The notes: generated by a model not told the origin, from the letters alone. A DNA stretch of 64,000 nucleotides from Xyrauchen texanus (GCF_025860055.1 NC_068294.1:8560827-8624826), one strand, 5' to 3'. Shown: positions 46,945-59,283, counted from the first letter of the stretch. A program made the numbers and translations.

Positions 46945-49192
46945 AAACGTAGCCATACGAACAACACTGTATCACAATGGAATAAGGTCCAAAAACTAGT
47001 TGTTCTTAAAACGCATCTTCTTGAATTAGATTATATTTAATTAATTGATGTGATTATTTATACACTTGTAACTCCTTTAATCTAAAATTAAATGAGTCAA
47101 TATAATAAGTAAAAAGAAAAAGATTCTGAACAGATGAAATTTGTTTTTAATTAGAATTCATTAGATACATTTGTAATCACATAATTATTTTTAATATAAT
47201 ATAAAACATCTTCTTTAATGCGATAAAAACATATTATTTAAATTATAAATTAGTTGTATAACATAGTATTTGTTATACAGCCTTTAATGTGTGCTGATTT
47301 ATTAAAAACTTTATTACAGTACAGAGAATCATCTATATATATATATTTAATATAATTTAACTATACTTTTGTATTAATCTGAATGATCCTAAAAATAAAT
47401 TCAAGGCTTAGGGTTTTACTATGTTAATGCAAAATATAGTTTTTAAATTCATTTAAATTTATTTATTTGTTTTACAATTTACCATGTGTGAGTTTTGAAA
47501 AATATTCTTTTATTTACAATGTAATACAAATAATCTAGAATCCACTGAGTGTTACTAAACTCATTGTATAATGTTGCTCTTGTTGTATGCCTGCTATTTA
47601 ATACACGGCACCCCAATCATTACAGACATACACGGAGACATACTCATACGCATTGCAATGTCCAGATAACACACCTCTCCACTCGTTATTTGAAACAGTT
47701 GAAACGGATCACTTGCGTTCTGTTATTTGGCTGTTCGTGATCTCTCATGATCACTGCAGCATTGATTTGACAGTCCAAGTTCCTGTTCTGTTACAAGCCC
47801 CCCAGTCAACATAAACCACCTGTCACACATCACACAATGTCTGTTTCTGCATTTCGCATGAACATGAAAGGGCTTTGTTAGAACGTGATGAATAATGCCT
47901 AAGTGATTAAAACGGTTGTATTTCACACGTTAGGAGAACCAGAACTACAACAAGTAAGAAAATGAAAGGGAATACTAGTAAAAGACCCCAGTAAAATGAG
48001 ACATTTGTCTGCTCCAGAGTTTCAGAAAAGATATCAATAATGTCTCAAACTGTACTGTGATTTGCCGAAATATCAAAAGTATGCAATCAAATGGCAGAGA
48101 TTTCAATGTGAATTAAAATATTTCTCATAATTTACTTATTTTCAATGTTTCTCTTATTCTAAATATTTTCTTAAATTCTTTAAAGTTGTGTTTAAATGAA
48201 ACGATATGTGAGATCTAAAAGTCTAATGAGCTTTGAAAGACTGACCTCTTCAATCAAGGTTATTGCTCTGCGTGTTATCAATGTCGGTAATTTATAGGTA
48301 GGATAACGTGTAAACTTCCTTTTAGAGTGATTATGTTGAAAATTGCCACTAGAGTGTGGAGACAAAGGGTTGTCAAAGGGTCGTACACAAACCAGACACC
48401 TTCTGGTATTAATTTGATTTCCTTTCCATTTATAGACTTTAATTTATTTCAGCAAGGGATATTGGAGAAGAAAACAAGGTTGAGGTTCAATACGTTTTTG
48501 TGATTTCCTTGTTGACATTTATTACGAACAGTTGTTGCGCCTGACAAAAAGACACCCCATTCCCCCTCGCTCTGGAAAACAATTACGTGTTTTTTTTCTT
48601 TGAACCACTTGTTTAAGACAAAATGTCACAGCAGCTAAATCAAGCCTTTTGCGTGACTATAAGAAACAGACGTTCACGGTCGAATAAGGAACGGAATTCG
48701 GCAAGCGGTTAGATCGTCAAAGCTGAGAATAATGATACACTTCAATTATCTGATTTCTGAATGTTAACTTAACGGGACAGCTATAGGGGAGAACATAGGA
48801 GACCTTTAAGATGCTGGCGATCTTGATTACATCCAGATTCAATCAATCCAGCATCACGTTTTTAATCTCGCAGTTGTTACTGTAATGATAATTGTCCATG
48901 AGACAGCTCATCAGATGTTGATTGATAAAAAACAGATTAAAACATGAGTGGGCCCTTCCATCATTGAACCAGTATCTCTGAGTTCCTCCGTAGGGTTTAT
49001 GGGTTCTACTTGTGAAGAACATAGTTACACTTGTATTTATAGCTGTTGTGGTTTAGTCTTTGGTAATGTGATACTGTTTAGAGCAGTAAGCCAGAAGAGC
49101 TCAAAGATGAAGCCGCAAAGCTATGTTTTTGCTATGCTGACTGTGATTTGTGTTATCGTATACAAACCCTGGATCATCAATACAGTGGGAAG

Positions 49193-49194
<2 letters not shown>
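46945..49194. other. AT-rich intronic sequence, nothing recognised
   Basis: No coding signal, RNA gene or bounded repeat. Confidence 0.4.

Positions 49195-49226
<32 letters not shown>
49195..49226. repeat. (TA)n microsatellite
   Basis: Short pure TA tract. Confidence 0.92.
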
Positions 49227-49230
<4 letters not shown>

Positions 49231-49401
49231 CAGAAAGCCTTTTAGATAGCAATAATAAAAATAATTCCTTCTATTAAATAGTGCTTTTCTGGATGCTTCT
49301 CAGCTAGTGCTATAAAATGACATAATATAGATAATGCCACAAGAGAGAGACTGAATGACATAAGCTAGAGTTTACAGAGATAGACCAAAAGTGCATCTTA
49401 A

Positions 49402-49510
49402 AGGTATAGTTCACTTAAAAATGAACATTCTATCATCATTTACTCACCCTTATGTTGTTACAAACCGTAATGATTTCTATTTCCATGGAACACAAGAAGA
49501 AATATATAGA
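49402..49510. repeat. Left end of the 32.97-kb repeat family
   Basis: TTAAAGGTATAGTTCACTTA followed by ATCATCATTTACTCACCCTT and TTCCATGGAACACAAGAAG. This copy keeps the TTAAAGG terminus. Confidence 0.65.
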
Positions 49511-50645
49511 AAAATAGCACATGTAATTTGTACATGTTGTACAGTGATCCACTCAGGAGAAACAAAACCCAGAGACTCTTGTCCTGTCAGTCAGAGTTGT
49601 CTCTAATAGAGGGCTGAACCAGCGGGGGTTGATTAACCTACAACAATAATAATAATGCCAACTAGAGACATATGTGTATGTGACCGGAGCTTGTTAGTAT
49701 CCCAGCATTCCTCTCCCCTGCCTCACTCAGGTATGGTTTCTATTTCACAGTACCAGAAGAAGAGGGCAGAGGGAGGGAAAGAGGTTGATGGAAGTGATTT
49801 AGTGCTCCGGGGACATAGAGCGAGGGGGAGAGGGGAGGTGGGGGGTTAATCGGTTAACCAGAGGAACAGAAAGGAGAGGAGATGGGATTTGGTTAACTAT
49901 TTCAGAAACCTGGGAGGTAGGCCCTCGGCTGCTTTGTTCTAACATGCATTCACATGAGCAGGAAGTGATCTTGGTTGCCCAGATGTATCATGCATAGATA
50001 CTTGATGCATCTGTTTTCATCTGTGACTTTGGATTTATGCCCGTTTCCTTCGTCACACATAAAGTGCGAGTGTTTTACACCTTTATACTTAGTTAGGTTA
50101 CTAGGTTTGGGTCATATGGAGTTCAGGTAGGGTGAATCTCATGAAAACGGTTATGAAATTTCCAGGTCCAGTTTAATCCCAAAATAAAAATGAAACAATG
50201 AGGACAATTGTCCCTCCCCCAATTGCCAGTAGCCTACTGTAGTGAAAATGTCCAGCTCATACACTACCCCAAAATCAAAAGACAAAAATAAGATGTGATA
50301 TTTTATAAATAATGCATCATTAAGATTGGTATTGTGATATTATTTTAATGACAATGAAACATATTTCCACCTTAAATTATCTTAAATTCTTAAATGCAGA
50401 AAAAAATGTCATCACCATGCCATGCTCTTTATATAATTTAAATTGTGAAAAACTGTCCATTTTTGTTATCTGTGATTTATTTTTTTTTTGTTTGGTTTTT
50501 TTGGGTGAGATTCACATATGCTGTGTTTTATTGTTTATTAATTTTGTCATTTTAACTGAAAAAGAATGTAAAAATGCTACAGTGTTTTTTTTTTAATTGG
50601 TGAAAAATGTTATGTTCACTGCTATTTTATATATACAGTATATTT
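49511..50645. other. Intronic sequence including a purine-rich patch
   Basis: About 49755-49915 is unusually purine-rich (GAAGAAGAGGGCAGAGGGAGG and similar) compared with its AT-rich surroundings. No exon, repeat or RNA gene could be supported. Confidence 0.4.
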
Positions 50646-50647
50646 AC

Positions 50648-51075
50648 AGCTCTGGAAAAATTTTTGAGACCACTACAGTTTATCTGGATGTATTATTTAT
50701 AGGTATGTGTTTGAGTAAAATTAACAGTTTTGTTTTTATTATATAAAGTACTAACAACATTTCTTCCAAATTCCAAATAAAAATATTGTCATTTAGAGCA
50801 TTTATTTGCTGTAGGGTTTGCCCACTCCTGCCGCAAAAATTCAATTCAAAAGCTTTGTTTGATGGCTTGTGGCCATCCATCTTCCTCTTGATCACATTCC
50901 AGAGGTTTTCAATGGGATTCAGGTCTGGAAATTGGGCTGAAGCACCCCCAAACCATCACCAATCCTCCACCTGGTCGTTTAATGGTTAGAAGGAGACCTG
51001 AAGTGGCCCTCAAGCCACAGTGTCCCGCACCCACTGTGAAATTTGGTGGAGGGTTGGTGATGATCTGGGGATATT
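50648..51075. mobile_element. Rearranged Tc1-like fragment
   Basis: It begins with the Tc1-like terminus CAGCTCTGGAAAAATTTTTG and continues with ACTCCTGCCGCAAAAATTC and TCCATCTTCCTCTTGATCAC, parts of a minus-strand Tc1-like family. From about 50985 it reads plus-strand GGAGACCTGAAGTGG through TGAAATTTGGTGGAGGG, the transposase 'VKFGGG' region. The orientation change and missing middle show deletion plus inversion. Confidence 0.65.
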
Positions 51076-51314
51076 AATATCAGTTATTTGTTACATTTTA
51101 TGTCATTTATATGATGTTTATTGTATTAATTTAGTGTTAATTTACATGTGTTATCCTGATGCTCTTTTGTGTTTCTGTGAGTACTGGGTGAAATGTAATC
51201 ATCATGCTGTCTTTTGTTTTACCACCAGTGTTACTATGGTGGTTATAGTGCAAAACAGATTTTTGTTGTTCCAGTTGGTTGGTATACTGTATTAACGTTA
51301 TGACCTTATAAAAC

Positions 51315-52445
51315 ATTATGCCTTATATGCTGTTGGTCCTCCACTTAACGCCAACTCACCGAGGCATGGACACTACAAGACCCCTGAAGGTTTCCTGTAG
51401 TATCTGGCATCAAGACATTAGCTGAAAATCCTTCAAGTCCTGTAAGTTTCGAGGTTTATCCGCCATGAATCGAATATGTTGGTTAAGCACATCCCACTGA
51501 TGCTCAGTCGGATTGAGATCAGGGGAATTTGGAGGCCAGGGCAAGCAACATCTTGAACTCTTTGTCATGTTCTTAAATTATTCAAGAACAATGTGTGCAG
51601 TATGGCAAGGCAAATTATCCTACTAAAAGAGGCCACTGACATTTGGGAATACCATTGTCCATTGCCATGAAGGGGTGTTCTTGGTCTGCAACAATGTTTA
51701 GGTAGGTGGCATGTGTCAAATTGATATCTACATGAATGGTTGTACCCAGGGTTTCACATCAGAACATTGCCCAGTGCATCACACTCCCTCCACCGGCTTG
51801 TTGTTTTCCCACAGTGCATCCTGGTGCCATCACTTCCCCAGGTAAAAGGTGCACACGTATGTAACTTGATGTAAAAGAAAACAGGACTCATTGGACCAGT
51901 CAACATTCTTCCACTGCTCCAAGGTCGAGTTCCAAAGCTTGCGTGTCCATTGTAGGCACTTTCGATGGTGGACAGGGGTCATCACGGGCACTCTGACTGG
52001 TATGCGGCTAAACAGCCCCGTATGCAGCAGGATGCAATGCCCTCTGTTGTGACACATTCCTTCCATAACCATCATTGCTATTTTCTGTGAATTGTGCCAC
52101 AGTAGACCATCTGTTGGGTGGGACCAGACGGGATAGTCTTCATTATCCTTGCACTTGGTATTTGGTTTGTCCCTCCTCGGACCACTGTCAGTAGGTACTC
52201 ACCACTGCTGACTGGGAGCACCCCACAAGCCTTGCCGTTTTAGAAATGCTCTGACCCAGTTGTCTGGCCATAACAATTTGGCCCTTGTCTAAGTCGCTCA
52301 GGTCTTTACTACTGCCCATTTCTCCTGCATTCAACAAGAACTGATTGTTCGCTTGCCATCTAATCTACCCAGAACTTGACATGTGGCATTGTTAAGAGAT
52401 GATCAATGTTATTTGCTTCACCTGTGAGTGGTCATAGTGTTTTGA
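51315..52445 (-). mobile_element. Tc1-like transposon relic
   Basis: A nearly continuous minus-strand Tc1-like element. The 3' border (by + coordinates) ends GGTCATAGTGTTTTGACTCA, like the terminal repeat of the family seen at 1-230. The left end begins at about 51315 without its terminal repeat. It contains the transposase described separately. Confidence 0.8.
51480..52320 (-). pseudogene. Tc1-like transposase, broken
   Basis: Starting at a minus-strand ATG at about 52320 (MGSSKDLSDLDKGQIV), the sequence passes through an N-terminal DNA-binding region with frame breaks, then 52075-51830 with VNVDWSNESCFLLH-like sequence at the first catalytic position, where the expected SDES reads SNES. 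That is a loss of the first catalytic aspartate. The GGGSVMHW-type block follows, then degraded second-aspartate sequence near 51600. Frameshifts and the D-to-N change make it inactive. Confidence 0.65.
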
Positions 52446-52854
52446 CTCATTAGAGTATATGGTAGTGAACTGTAAAATATAGCTTACAGACACCAAAATA
52501 ACATCCTGTAATGCCTAAAATATTGTCACTGTATTTTATAACAGTGAATTTCTGGCAACGACAGTTGCATGTTTTTTTTTTCTTTCTTAAATTTAACAGG
52601 ACTTTTTCATTATCCTGAAAGGTCTTCTGTGGATAATGATATATTTGGAAATATATGATGTTTATGAGTCTATGCCAGAAGATCATTTGAGTGAATCCTT
52701 TTGTTCAGAACCCTCAAGCAAATGACTCAGAAATACAAGTCAAGACTTTGAGTCAGACTTCAAATCCCCCAAAAATCCTCAAACCTCTCCACTGTAATTT
52801 AAGATATTATATAAGACATTGTTCATTAAAATATATTTTCTCTTCTTGTTTTAG
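52446..52854 (+). other. Intron upstream of the first collagen exon seen
   Basis: AT-rich, ending in a pyrimidine-rich tract TTTTCTCTTCTTGTTTTAG, a good acceptor site at 52853-52854. Confidence 0.6.
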
Positions 52855-52890
52855 GTCCACCTGGGAAACGTGGAAGAAGAGGTGACCCTG
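52855..52890 (+). CDS. col23a1: Collagen exon, 36 nt (col23a1-like)
   Basis: The 36-nt exon has acceptor TTTTAG and donor GTGAGT. It starts with the last two bases of a glycine codon and ends with the first base of the next one, encoding (G)PPGKRGRRGDP(G), so glycine falls every third residue. Triple-helix stability needs that spacing. From memory, the RRGDPGPPG run joined to the later GRDGYPG matches the start of the first collagenous domain of collagen XXIII, a single-pass type II membrane collagen that can be shed from the cell surface. Collagens XIII and XXV share the plan but fit less well. The basic KRGRR stretch fits the family. No upstream exon (cytoplasmic or membrane-spanning part) was found in the window. 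Confidence 0.78.
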
Positions 52891-54252
52891 GTGAGTCTGG
52901 TTTCCTAATGTCTAATCAATATACATCTTTTAGGATTATTATTTTTAATGGTTCCATACACATTTTTTAGACATAGTTCCTTTGATGGCATGTAAATATT
53001 TACAAACATCGTTACTAGTGTGCAGAATTCATATGATTACATTTGACGTGGAGGAAGTCCTCAATTAATGTGGTTTTGAGTCACTGTTGACTCAACAATG
53101 ATTCAGAGGTATTACATTCTGGTTGATAATGAGTCAACCAAGAATATAAAGATGCTGATACATTTCAAATGAGCCGTGCATTAGACAAGACATATGGGTC
53201 ACACGGGCCCAGAGGTTTGGGTCAAAAGATTGATCCATTTTCACATCATTTGTGGAAGAATTCGTTGTTGCAGTTTGTGAGGTTTATTAAAGATGTGACC
53301 GGCTGATGCCTTGCCCTGAAAACATCCCAGACCCCAAGTACGCAGTATCTTTATCTTTGGGCTGTGGATGTGTACAGTTTGTAGAACCAGCAGAACCTAA
53401 TATATCCAATTAACTGCTATTTGGACAGACCGACAATTCTGTCCATCTGTTTTTAAAACCTGTTCCAGCTCCATTGCCCTCGGAGAGGAACTTCAAGCAC
53501 TGGCAGAACACCTTATTTACATTGAGATAGTGGGTCATTTTGTCACTAGGTCTGCTAGATGTGGTTATATTTAGCCGTGCCTGCTTGTTGTAGATTGGTC
53601 GTAAAGCGGGCAGAGTATAGTTGAACATGGGGAGATGGGTGCATAAGGTTCTCTGTTACACAGAGATCAGTGCAAAGATCAGTGCAAAGATTAGGCAGGT
53701 CACATGCAAGTTCGTTCTGGATCATTCATTCTTTAAAAAGAGCTCATTTAATTAGGAGCCTCATTAATTGAATAATCAATAGATGTACTAACCATGGCTG
53801 TGCCATTTTCCTTTTCTCTCATACCTTGTGCTCCACCCTGGTAAACCACACACATTCACTTGCCTTGTTTTTCAAATGCTTCCCAAATGGTGAAGTTCAG
53901 CTATTTTGTGCACAATGGTCAGAACTTGACCATTTCGAATGTTGTCATTAATCCTTTAAGGGCAGTGGGTCTTTGAGGCAGCATCTACACAAGTATATTC
54001 GAATGACTTTCATTCTTCTAAAACTTCAATGCCTCTCTTAAACCTCTCTGTCTTTCCTAAGGGTCATAATAACACTTTCCTGACATGCATTTCTACACCA
54101 TTGTGTCTAGAGGTTTCGTCTTTGTTTAAAAGAAGGAAAATGCATATGTTGTTGTCTTTGAAGTCAAACTGAAAATGAAAGTAATTTGATTTAGATTTTT
54201 TTAAACTAAAATATTTGTAATTTCTCTTTGGTTTGTTTTCTTTATTTTGCAG
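52891..54252 (+). other. Collagen intron
   Basis: About 1.36 kb between exons, no further gene seen; it ends TTTATTTTGCAG. Confidence 0.6.
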
Positions 54253-54260
54253 GACCCCCA
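54253..54260 (+). CDS. col23a1: 8-nt collagen microexon
   Basis: GACCCCCA lies between a TTTATTTTGCAG acceptor and a GTAAGT donor. Its first two bases complete the split glycine codon left by the 36-nt exon, and the rest gives Pro-Pro, ending in phase 0. The triplet Gly-Pro-Pro fits the Gly-X-Y register exactly, and skipping it would shift the frame for the next exon. That phase fit, together with strong sites on both sides, is why I accept so short an exon. An exon this small needs efficient exon definition, probably from intronic signals. Confidence 0.75.
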
Positions 54261-56390
54261 GTAAGTACCCTGTCCTCATACATACAAATTATGTCATGAT
54301 GTAGCAGATGTGATCTCTGTATTGTTGTGATCAGTACTGAATTTTGAAGGTAAGTAACAGAATCTAAGAAACTGCATTTTCTTCAGTGCTTTTGAAAGAT
54401 TCATTTTCTAGAATCTTTGAAGTTCTAGTCTCTCGCCACTGTTGTTTCTCTCATCAGCCCTGGGGACTTGGGTTAACCCATACAAGACATTAATATCCAG
54501 ATAAAGAGTTACAGAGCACTGTTTAACAGCTTCCGCTTAGAAGCACATAAAAAATAATGAATAATTAGTCATTAAAATGTAGGGGATTCACTCTCACATT
54601 TAAATGCAGTTGTCTCTCCTGAAACTTTTTTATGTGTACTGGGCCATACATTTTTAGATTGTTCATACCAGATCCTCTGATAGATTAAAGTTCTAGAGTG
54701 TTTAAACTAGATCCTCTTATATTAAATTTCTAGAATGTTCAAACAAGATCCTCTGATACTGTAAAGTTCTAGAACCTTCTCAATGATAGATTAAAATTCT
54801 TGAATTTTTTAATCAGATCAACTGATATATTAATTTTCTAAAGTGTTCAAATGAGATACCTTGATAGATTAAAGTTCTAGAATGTTCAAACAAGACCCTA
54901 TGATACATTTAAGTTCTAGAATCTTCACAATGATAATTCAAATTTTAGAATGTTCAAACGAGATTCTGTGACACAGTAAAGTTCTAGAACCATTACACTG
55001 ATAAATTACATTTCTAGAATGTTCAAACGAGATCCTTTGATACAGAAAATTCTACAATCTTCACACTCATAGATTAAAGTTTTAGTGTTCAAATCAGATC
55101 CTCTGTTAGATTCAATTTCTAAAATGTTCAAATGAGATTCACTGATACAATTAAATTCTAGAATCTTTACACTGATAGATAAAAGTTCTAGAGTGTTTAA
55201 ACTAGGTACTCTGATAGATTAAAGTTCTAGAATGTTCAAACAAGACCCTTTGATACATTTAAGTTCTAGAATCTTTACACCGATAGATAAAAGTTCTATG
55301 GTGTTTAAACTAGATCCTCTTATAGATTAAAGTTTTAGAATCTTCACAAAGAGTAAAGTTCTAGAATGTTCAAATGAGATCCTCTGATACAGTAAAGCTC
55401 TAGAATCTTCACACTCATAGATTAAAGTTCTAGTGTTCAGATCCTCTGATATATTAAAGTTCTAGAATGTTCAAACGAGATCCTCTGATACAGTAAATTC
55501 TTGAATTTTCACAATGATAGATTAAAGTTCAAGTGTTCAAATCAGATCATCTGACAGATTCACGATCTAGAATGTTGAATGAGATCCTCTCATACACTAC
55601 AGTTCTAGAATCTAAACAATGATAGATTAAAGTTCTAGGATGTTCATATGAGATCCTCTGATACAGTAAAGCTCTAGATTTTTCACACTCATTGGTTAAA
55701 GTTCTAGAATGTTCAAACAAGACCCTTTGATACAGTACATTTCTAGAATCTTCACACTCATAAATTAAAGTTCTAGTGCTCAAATCAAATCCTCTGATAC
55801 ATTACATTCAAGTTCTAGAGTCTTCATACCGAGAAAGCTCTAGAGGGTTCAAATGGGATCCTCTGATAGATTACAGTTCTTGAATCTTCACTCCAGTACC
55901 TCTGAAAGATTAATGTTTTGGACCAACACAAGGTTGCAGAATGACTGCTGAGGGTTCATCTGCTTTAGATTAAGGTTATAATCAAGCCATCAACACAATC
56001 TAATATGTATATTATAACCTGCTATCATTAAGGTTTCATTTATCTGTTTAATGCTTCCAGGTGTCAAATTTTGTGACAGTTTGAATGCTGTTTTAACAGT
56101 ATTAGTTAGTTTTATGCAGATTTATGGAAATTCTTTAGATAAGTGGTGCTGAGTATAGTAAGTAAAGTAAATGATTTAATCTAGAAATGGTTTAGATGTG
56201 TGTTCCACGTTCAAATTGGCTAATCAGAATAGTTTTCTTAGAATTTATGTATGTCTTGTCTCAACTTTTGTTTTTATCAGATAATTTTTTTATAGAATTA
56301 ATGTCTTGAGACTATGAAAACTGTGCTATCTTTTTCTTTAATCTAGGTTTATATGTATTCATTTGTGGTACCTAATTTTTATTTGTACAG
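54261..56390 (+). other. Collagen intron containing the minisatellite
   Basis: About 2.1 kb, more than half occupied by the tandem array at 54655-55915. The intron ends with ATTTGTACAG. Confidence 0.6.
54655..55915. repeat. Diverged minisatellite with TTCTAGAA core (HSE-like)
   Basis: About 35 units of two alternating kinds, roughly 39 bp (ending ...GATCCTCTGATACAGTAAAG) and 30 bp (ending ...CACTGATAGATTAAAG), each beginning near AGTTCTAGAATGTTC or AGTTCTAGAATCTTC. Twelve units carry a perfect TTCnnGAAnnTTC, the three-pentamer consensus for heat shock factor. Starts are 54728, 54767, 54875, 54914, 55012, 55225, 55359, 55460, 55498, 55702, 55741 and 55877. The others have one or more changes. 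Units differ by about 10-25 percent by eye, so the array is not young. The heat-shock reading is inference from the motif only. Confidence 0.88.
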
Positions 56391-56417
56391 GGCAAACATG
56401 GAAGAGATGGTTACCCG
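56391..56417 (+). CDS. col23a1: Collagen exon, 27 nt (col23a1-like)
   Basis: Exon of nine codons, phase 0 to phase 0: GKHGRDGYP. Acceptor TTTGTACAG, donor GTAAAT (weaker than the other two). Twenty-seven nucleotides is three Gly-X-Y triplets, a common unit size in non-fibrillar collagens. GRDGYP is the most diagnostic part for collagen XXIII as I recall it. The three exons together give thirteen, then three, then nine residues of uninterrupted Gly-X-Y. The next expected exon, starting with a glycine codon, was not recognised up to 64000. Confidence 0.78.
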
Positions 56418-57990
56418 GTAAATGTTCTTTAATTATCTAATTTCTATCTTGTGCTCTAATCTCAGTCTGACAAAGCTGTTTTTTAATCCTTTTATTGATT
56501 TCTACCACATCCACTTCACTTTGATGCTATCAGTCTTGATTCACAGTTTTTTTTTATCTGCTCAAGTATTTTCTCTCTCTCACTTTTCTTTCTTTCTCCC
56601 TACTGTGAAAATCTGAGTTTTGAATTTGTGAAGCACAGTGACGTTTTAATTAGCAACAGCATCACATCACCACTGAATCCAGACACCTAAATTGGCTCTT
56701 AAAAATGCCAAAAGTGCACTCGACTGCATGCTGCCTCTGCATATAGGCCCGTTTATATTTTCTTCTCCATCATTTGATCATCATTTGATTACGGCTGCTT
56801 TGCTAAACAGTAAATGTATACATATTGTACATCTCTTTTTAAAACAATTACATTTACCACCTTTTTTTCATTGGCGGTAATTGTGTAACTTTAAACATGC
56901 AGGCAAATAGCGCTGACTAATATGAAGAAGACAATGAATAGAGGTGTGTATGCACTGAAAAGAATAGCAGTGATTTAATTTAAATACATTGCAGCACTAT
57001 CTCGGCACAATTAGGGCCTTGTTAACTGGATTGCAAGTGGTTAGTGAATAAGATGCAGGTTTTGTGCTGCAGAGAGTTGAGTGAAATCGCCCCTCAGTGT
57101 CTTAAATCTGTATTTATATATTTCAAAACTCTGCACTCTTCAGTTTTTCATCATCATAATCATCTTGTAATGTAATAGGTCAGAACGCCTGATTGTCACA
57201 GTATAAATCAATAAGGTAACATTCCCTGATGAAGATTTATTTCTGTTACATGGACAATAATGACGCTGAGTTTCCTGGAAGAATGAAACCACTTCTGGGC
57301 TTAATTATGTTGTTAATGGTATTTCTCTGTTGAAACAGCTATAGATCCAGCCCTTGGACAAACCTGTGTTCGGAAAACTAGGCCATAGGCACTTACAGGC
57401 TCGGATTAAAACATTTCCACTTTTTGGATAACCCAGAAATGGAAAGTACTGGAAGAGAAATCAGGTGTTGAAAATGAATTGGCCATAGACAAAGCATCAT
57501 GTGTAATCTGTGGCACATGTGGTGACTCAACTTGCACCATCCTGTTTTGCCATGTGTCAGCGCACATCTGAAGATTGTTTTCTAATAACGGGATGCTGAT
57601 TAGTTCCGTAGTGTGTTTGTGTTAAGTAAGCAATGAATGGAACAATAGTGTTTTCTTGGTAAACTACAATCCATAATTGTTTCTCTTGTTTTGTTCGTGA
57701 AACAAACCCTAGTCAAACAACAGCCCCTCCATATATTTTCTTTTATATCTGTTTATACTGTATGAATACAAACTCAAATAAATGCTTGGCCTTCAAACAG
57801 AGATTTTTGATGAACCCATATGTTGTTGTACACTGAAAAAAAACAGTAATTCAGTATTTTTCCAGTTAAATATAAAAATATCTATCCTTACAACAAGATA
57901 TATTTTAAGCAATATTTTGTAAGACAATTTAACCTGTTTTCAGAGAATATAATGTATCTTGAAAAAAAAAAAATTACAATATATATATAC
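56418..57990 (+). other. Following collagen intron, no exon recognised
   Basis: AT-rich, no further Gly-X-Y exon. TACACTGAAAAAAAACAGTA at about 57826 resembles the terminus of an Angel-like MITE. Confidence 0.5.
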
Positions 57991-58200
57991 ACACACTCAC
58001 CAGCCACTTTATTAGGTACACCTGTACATCTACTTATTCATGCATTTATCTAATCAGCCAATTGTGTGGCAGCAGTGTAATGTATAAAATCATGCAGATA
58101 CGGGTCAGGAGTTTCAGTTAATGTTCATATCAACCATCAGAATGGGGGGAAAATGTGATCTCAGTGATTTTGACCATGGCATGATTGTTTGTGTCCAGTA
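57991..58200 (+). mobile_element. 5' fragment of a Tc1-like transposon
   Basis: CACTCACCAGCCACTTTATTAGGTAC is the terminus of a Tc1-like family, next to a short TA run. Within it a transposase start at 58141 (MGGKCDLSDFDHGMIV) is readable and then lost at about 58200. Only the terminal repeat and the first residues remain. Confidence 0.7.
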
Positions 58201-59199
58201 GTGGTTTTAAACACCACGCAAACCACACAATTGTGTGGGGCCTTGCCCCAGTAGGAAAGCTCCACAAAATCCACTTGAGGGGTGGCTTGTCACATGTTAT
58301 TCTGTTGTCAAGCGCAAATACGCTGTTGTCAGTGCTCTCAGAGCTGTTCATGTAAGAAGTCCACTGGATTGGGTCAGTTTTTCAAGTAGGACTTTTAGTT
58401 CAGGTTTAAGAAAGAAATATACAGGTCTTCTGAAACGCGCTCTCACTCACAGATACGTGTGAATGGATGAGTTAGTTCATAACAAACATGTTTTTTGCCC
58501 ACGTTTTCTCCATTGGTTTTCTTTGTAAACACATGCCGGACAAACGTCCATACCTGCTGCACTACGTGCACAGGACCGGCACGTTTTTAGACACTGTATC
58601 AAAAAATAAAGAGAACTTCAGGTCTCAAAAATGCTGTTCCACTCAAAACCATTCGGTTTTATTCGTTACGCTGTGTCTAGATTGTGTTTAGCGCACGTGT
58701 CACAAAGATACAGTATAACATTCTAAACAAGTTCAGTTTGCAAAGGGGTGACTGTTACAATGTTTAACATTATTCCAGATTGTTCTGCACCAAAGTTTCA
58801 GTGCTTTCAGCAATGTTTTTTTCCCATCTGCTCTAGTGTGCTGAGGGGCGCCGTGTCTTGTATGTTTACTGTTACAATACTGTAACGAATGTTGCCAACG
58901 ATGTTTTCATAAAATACTGCCTTTTGCAACATGGTGAACAATAAACTGCAGTGTCAGAATATAAGCTCCTGGTGAAAGTAAATAAAATAAGACAGAAATA
59001 TATTACTAGTGCGTACAGCAAATCCTCAAAGTAATAATAGTAATACTGTATCAAAATGTAAAACAAGATTAATCAAATTGATCTTGTTTTAAGGATTTTT
59101 AGATATTTTTACAGGAAAACAATACAAAATTCTCATCAAGTATATGATTTTTGGTCTTAGAACCTTTTGAGAACTTTTTTTTTTTTGGATCCAACATAG

Positions 59200-59201
<2 letters not shown>
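58201..59201. other. Intronic sequence, nothing recognised
   Basis: A small hairpin GGGGCCTTGCCCC at about 58238. No gene or bounded repeat. Confidence 0.4.

Positions 59202-59278
<77 letters not shown>
59202..59278. repeat. (TA)n microsatellite
   Basis: Pure TA tract of about 77 bp. Confidence 0.96.
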
Positions 59279-59283
<5 letters not shown>

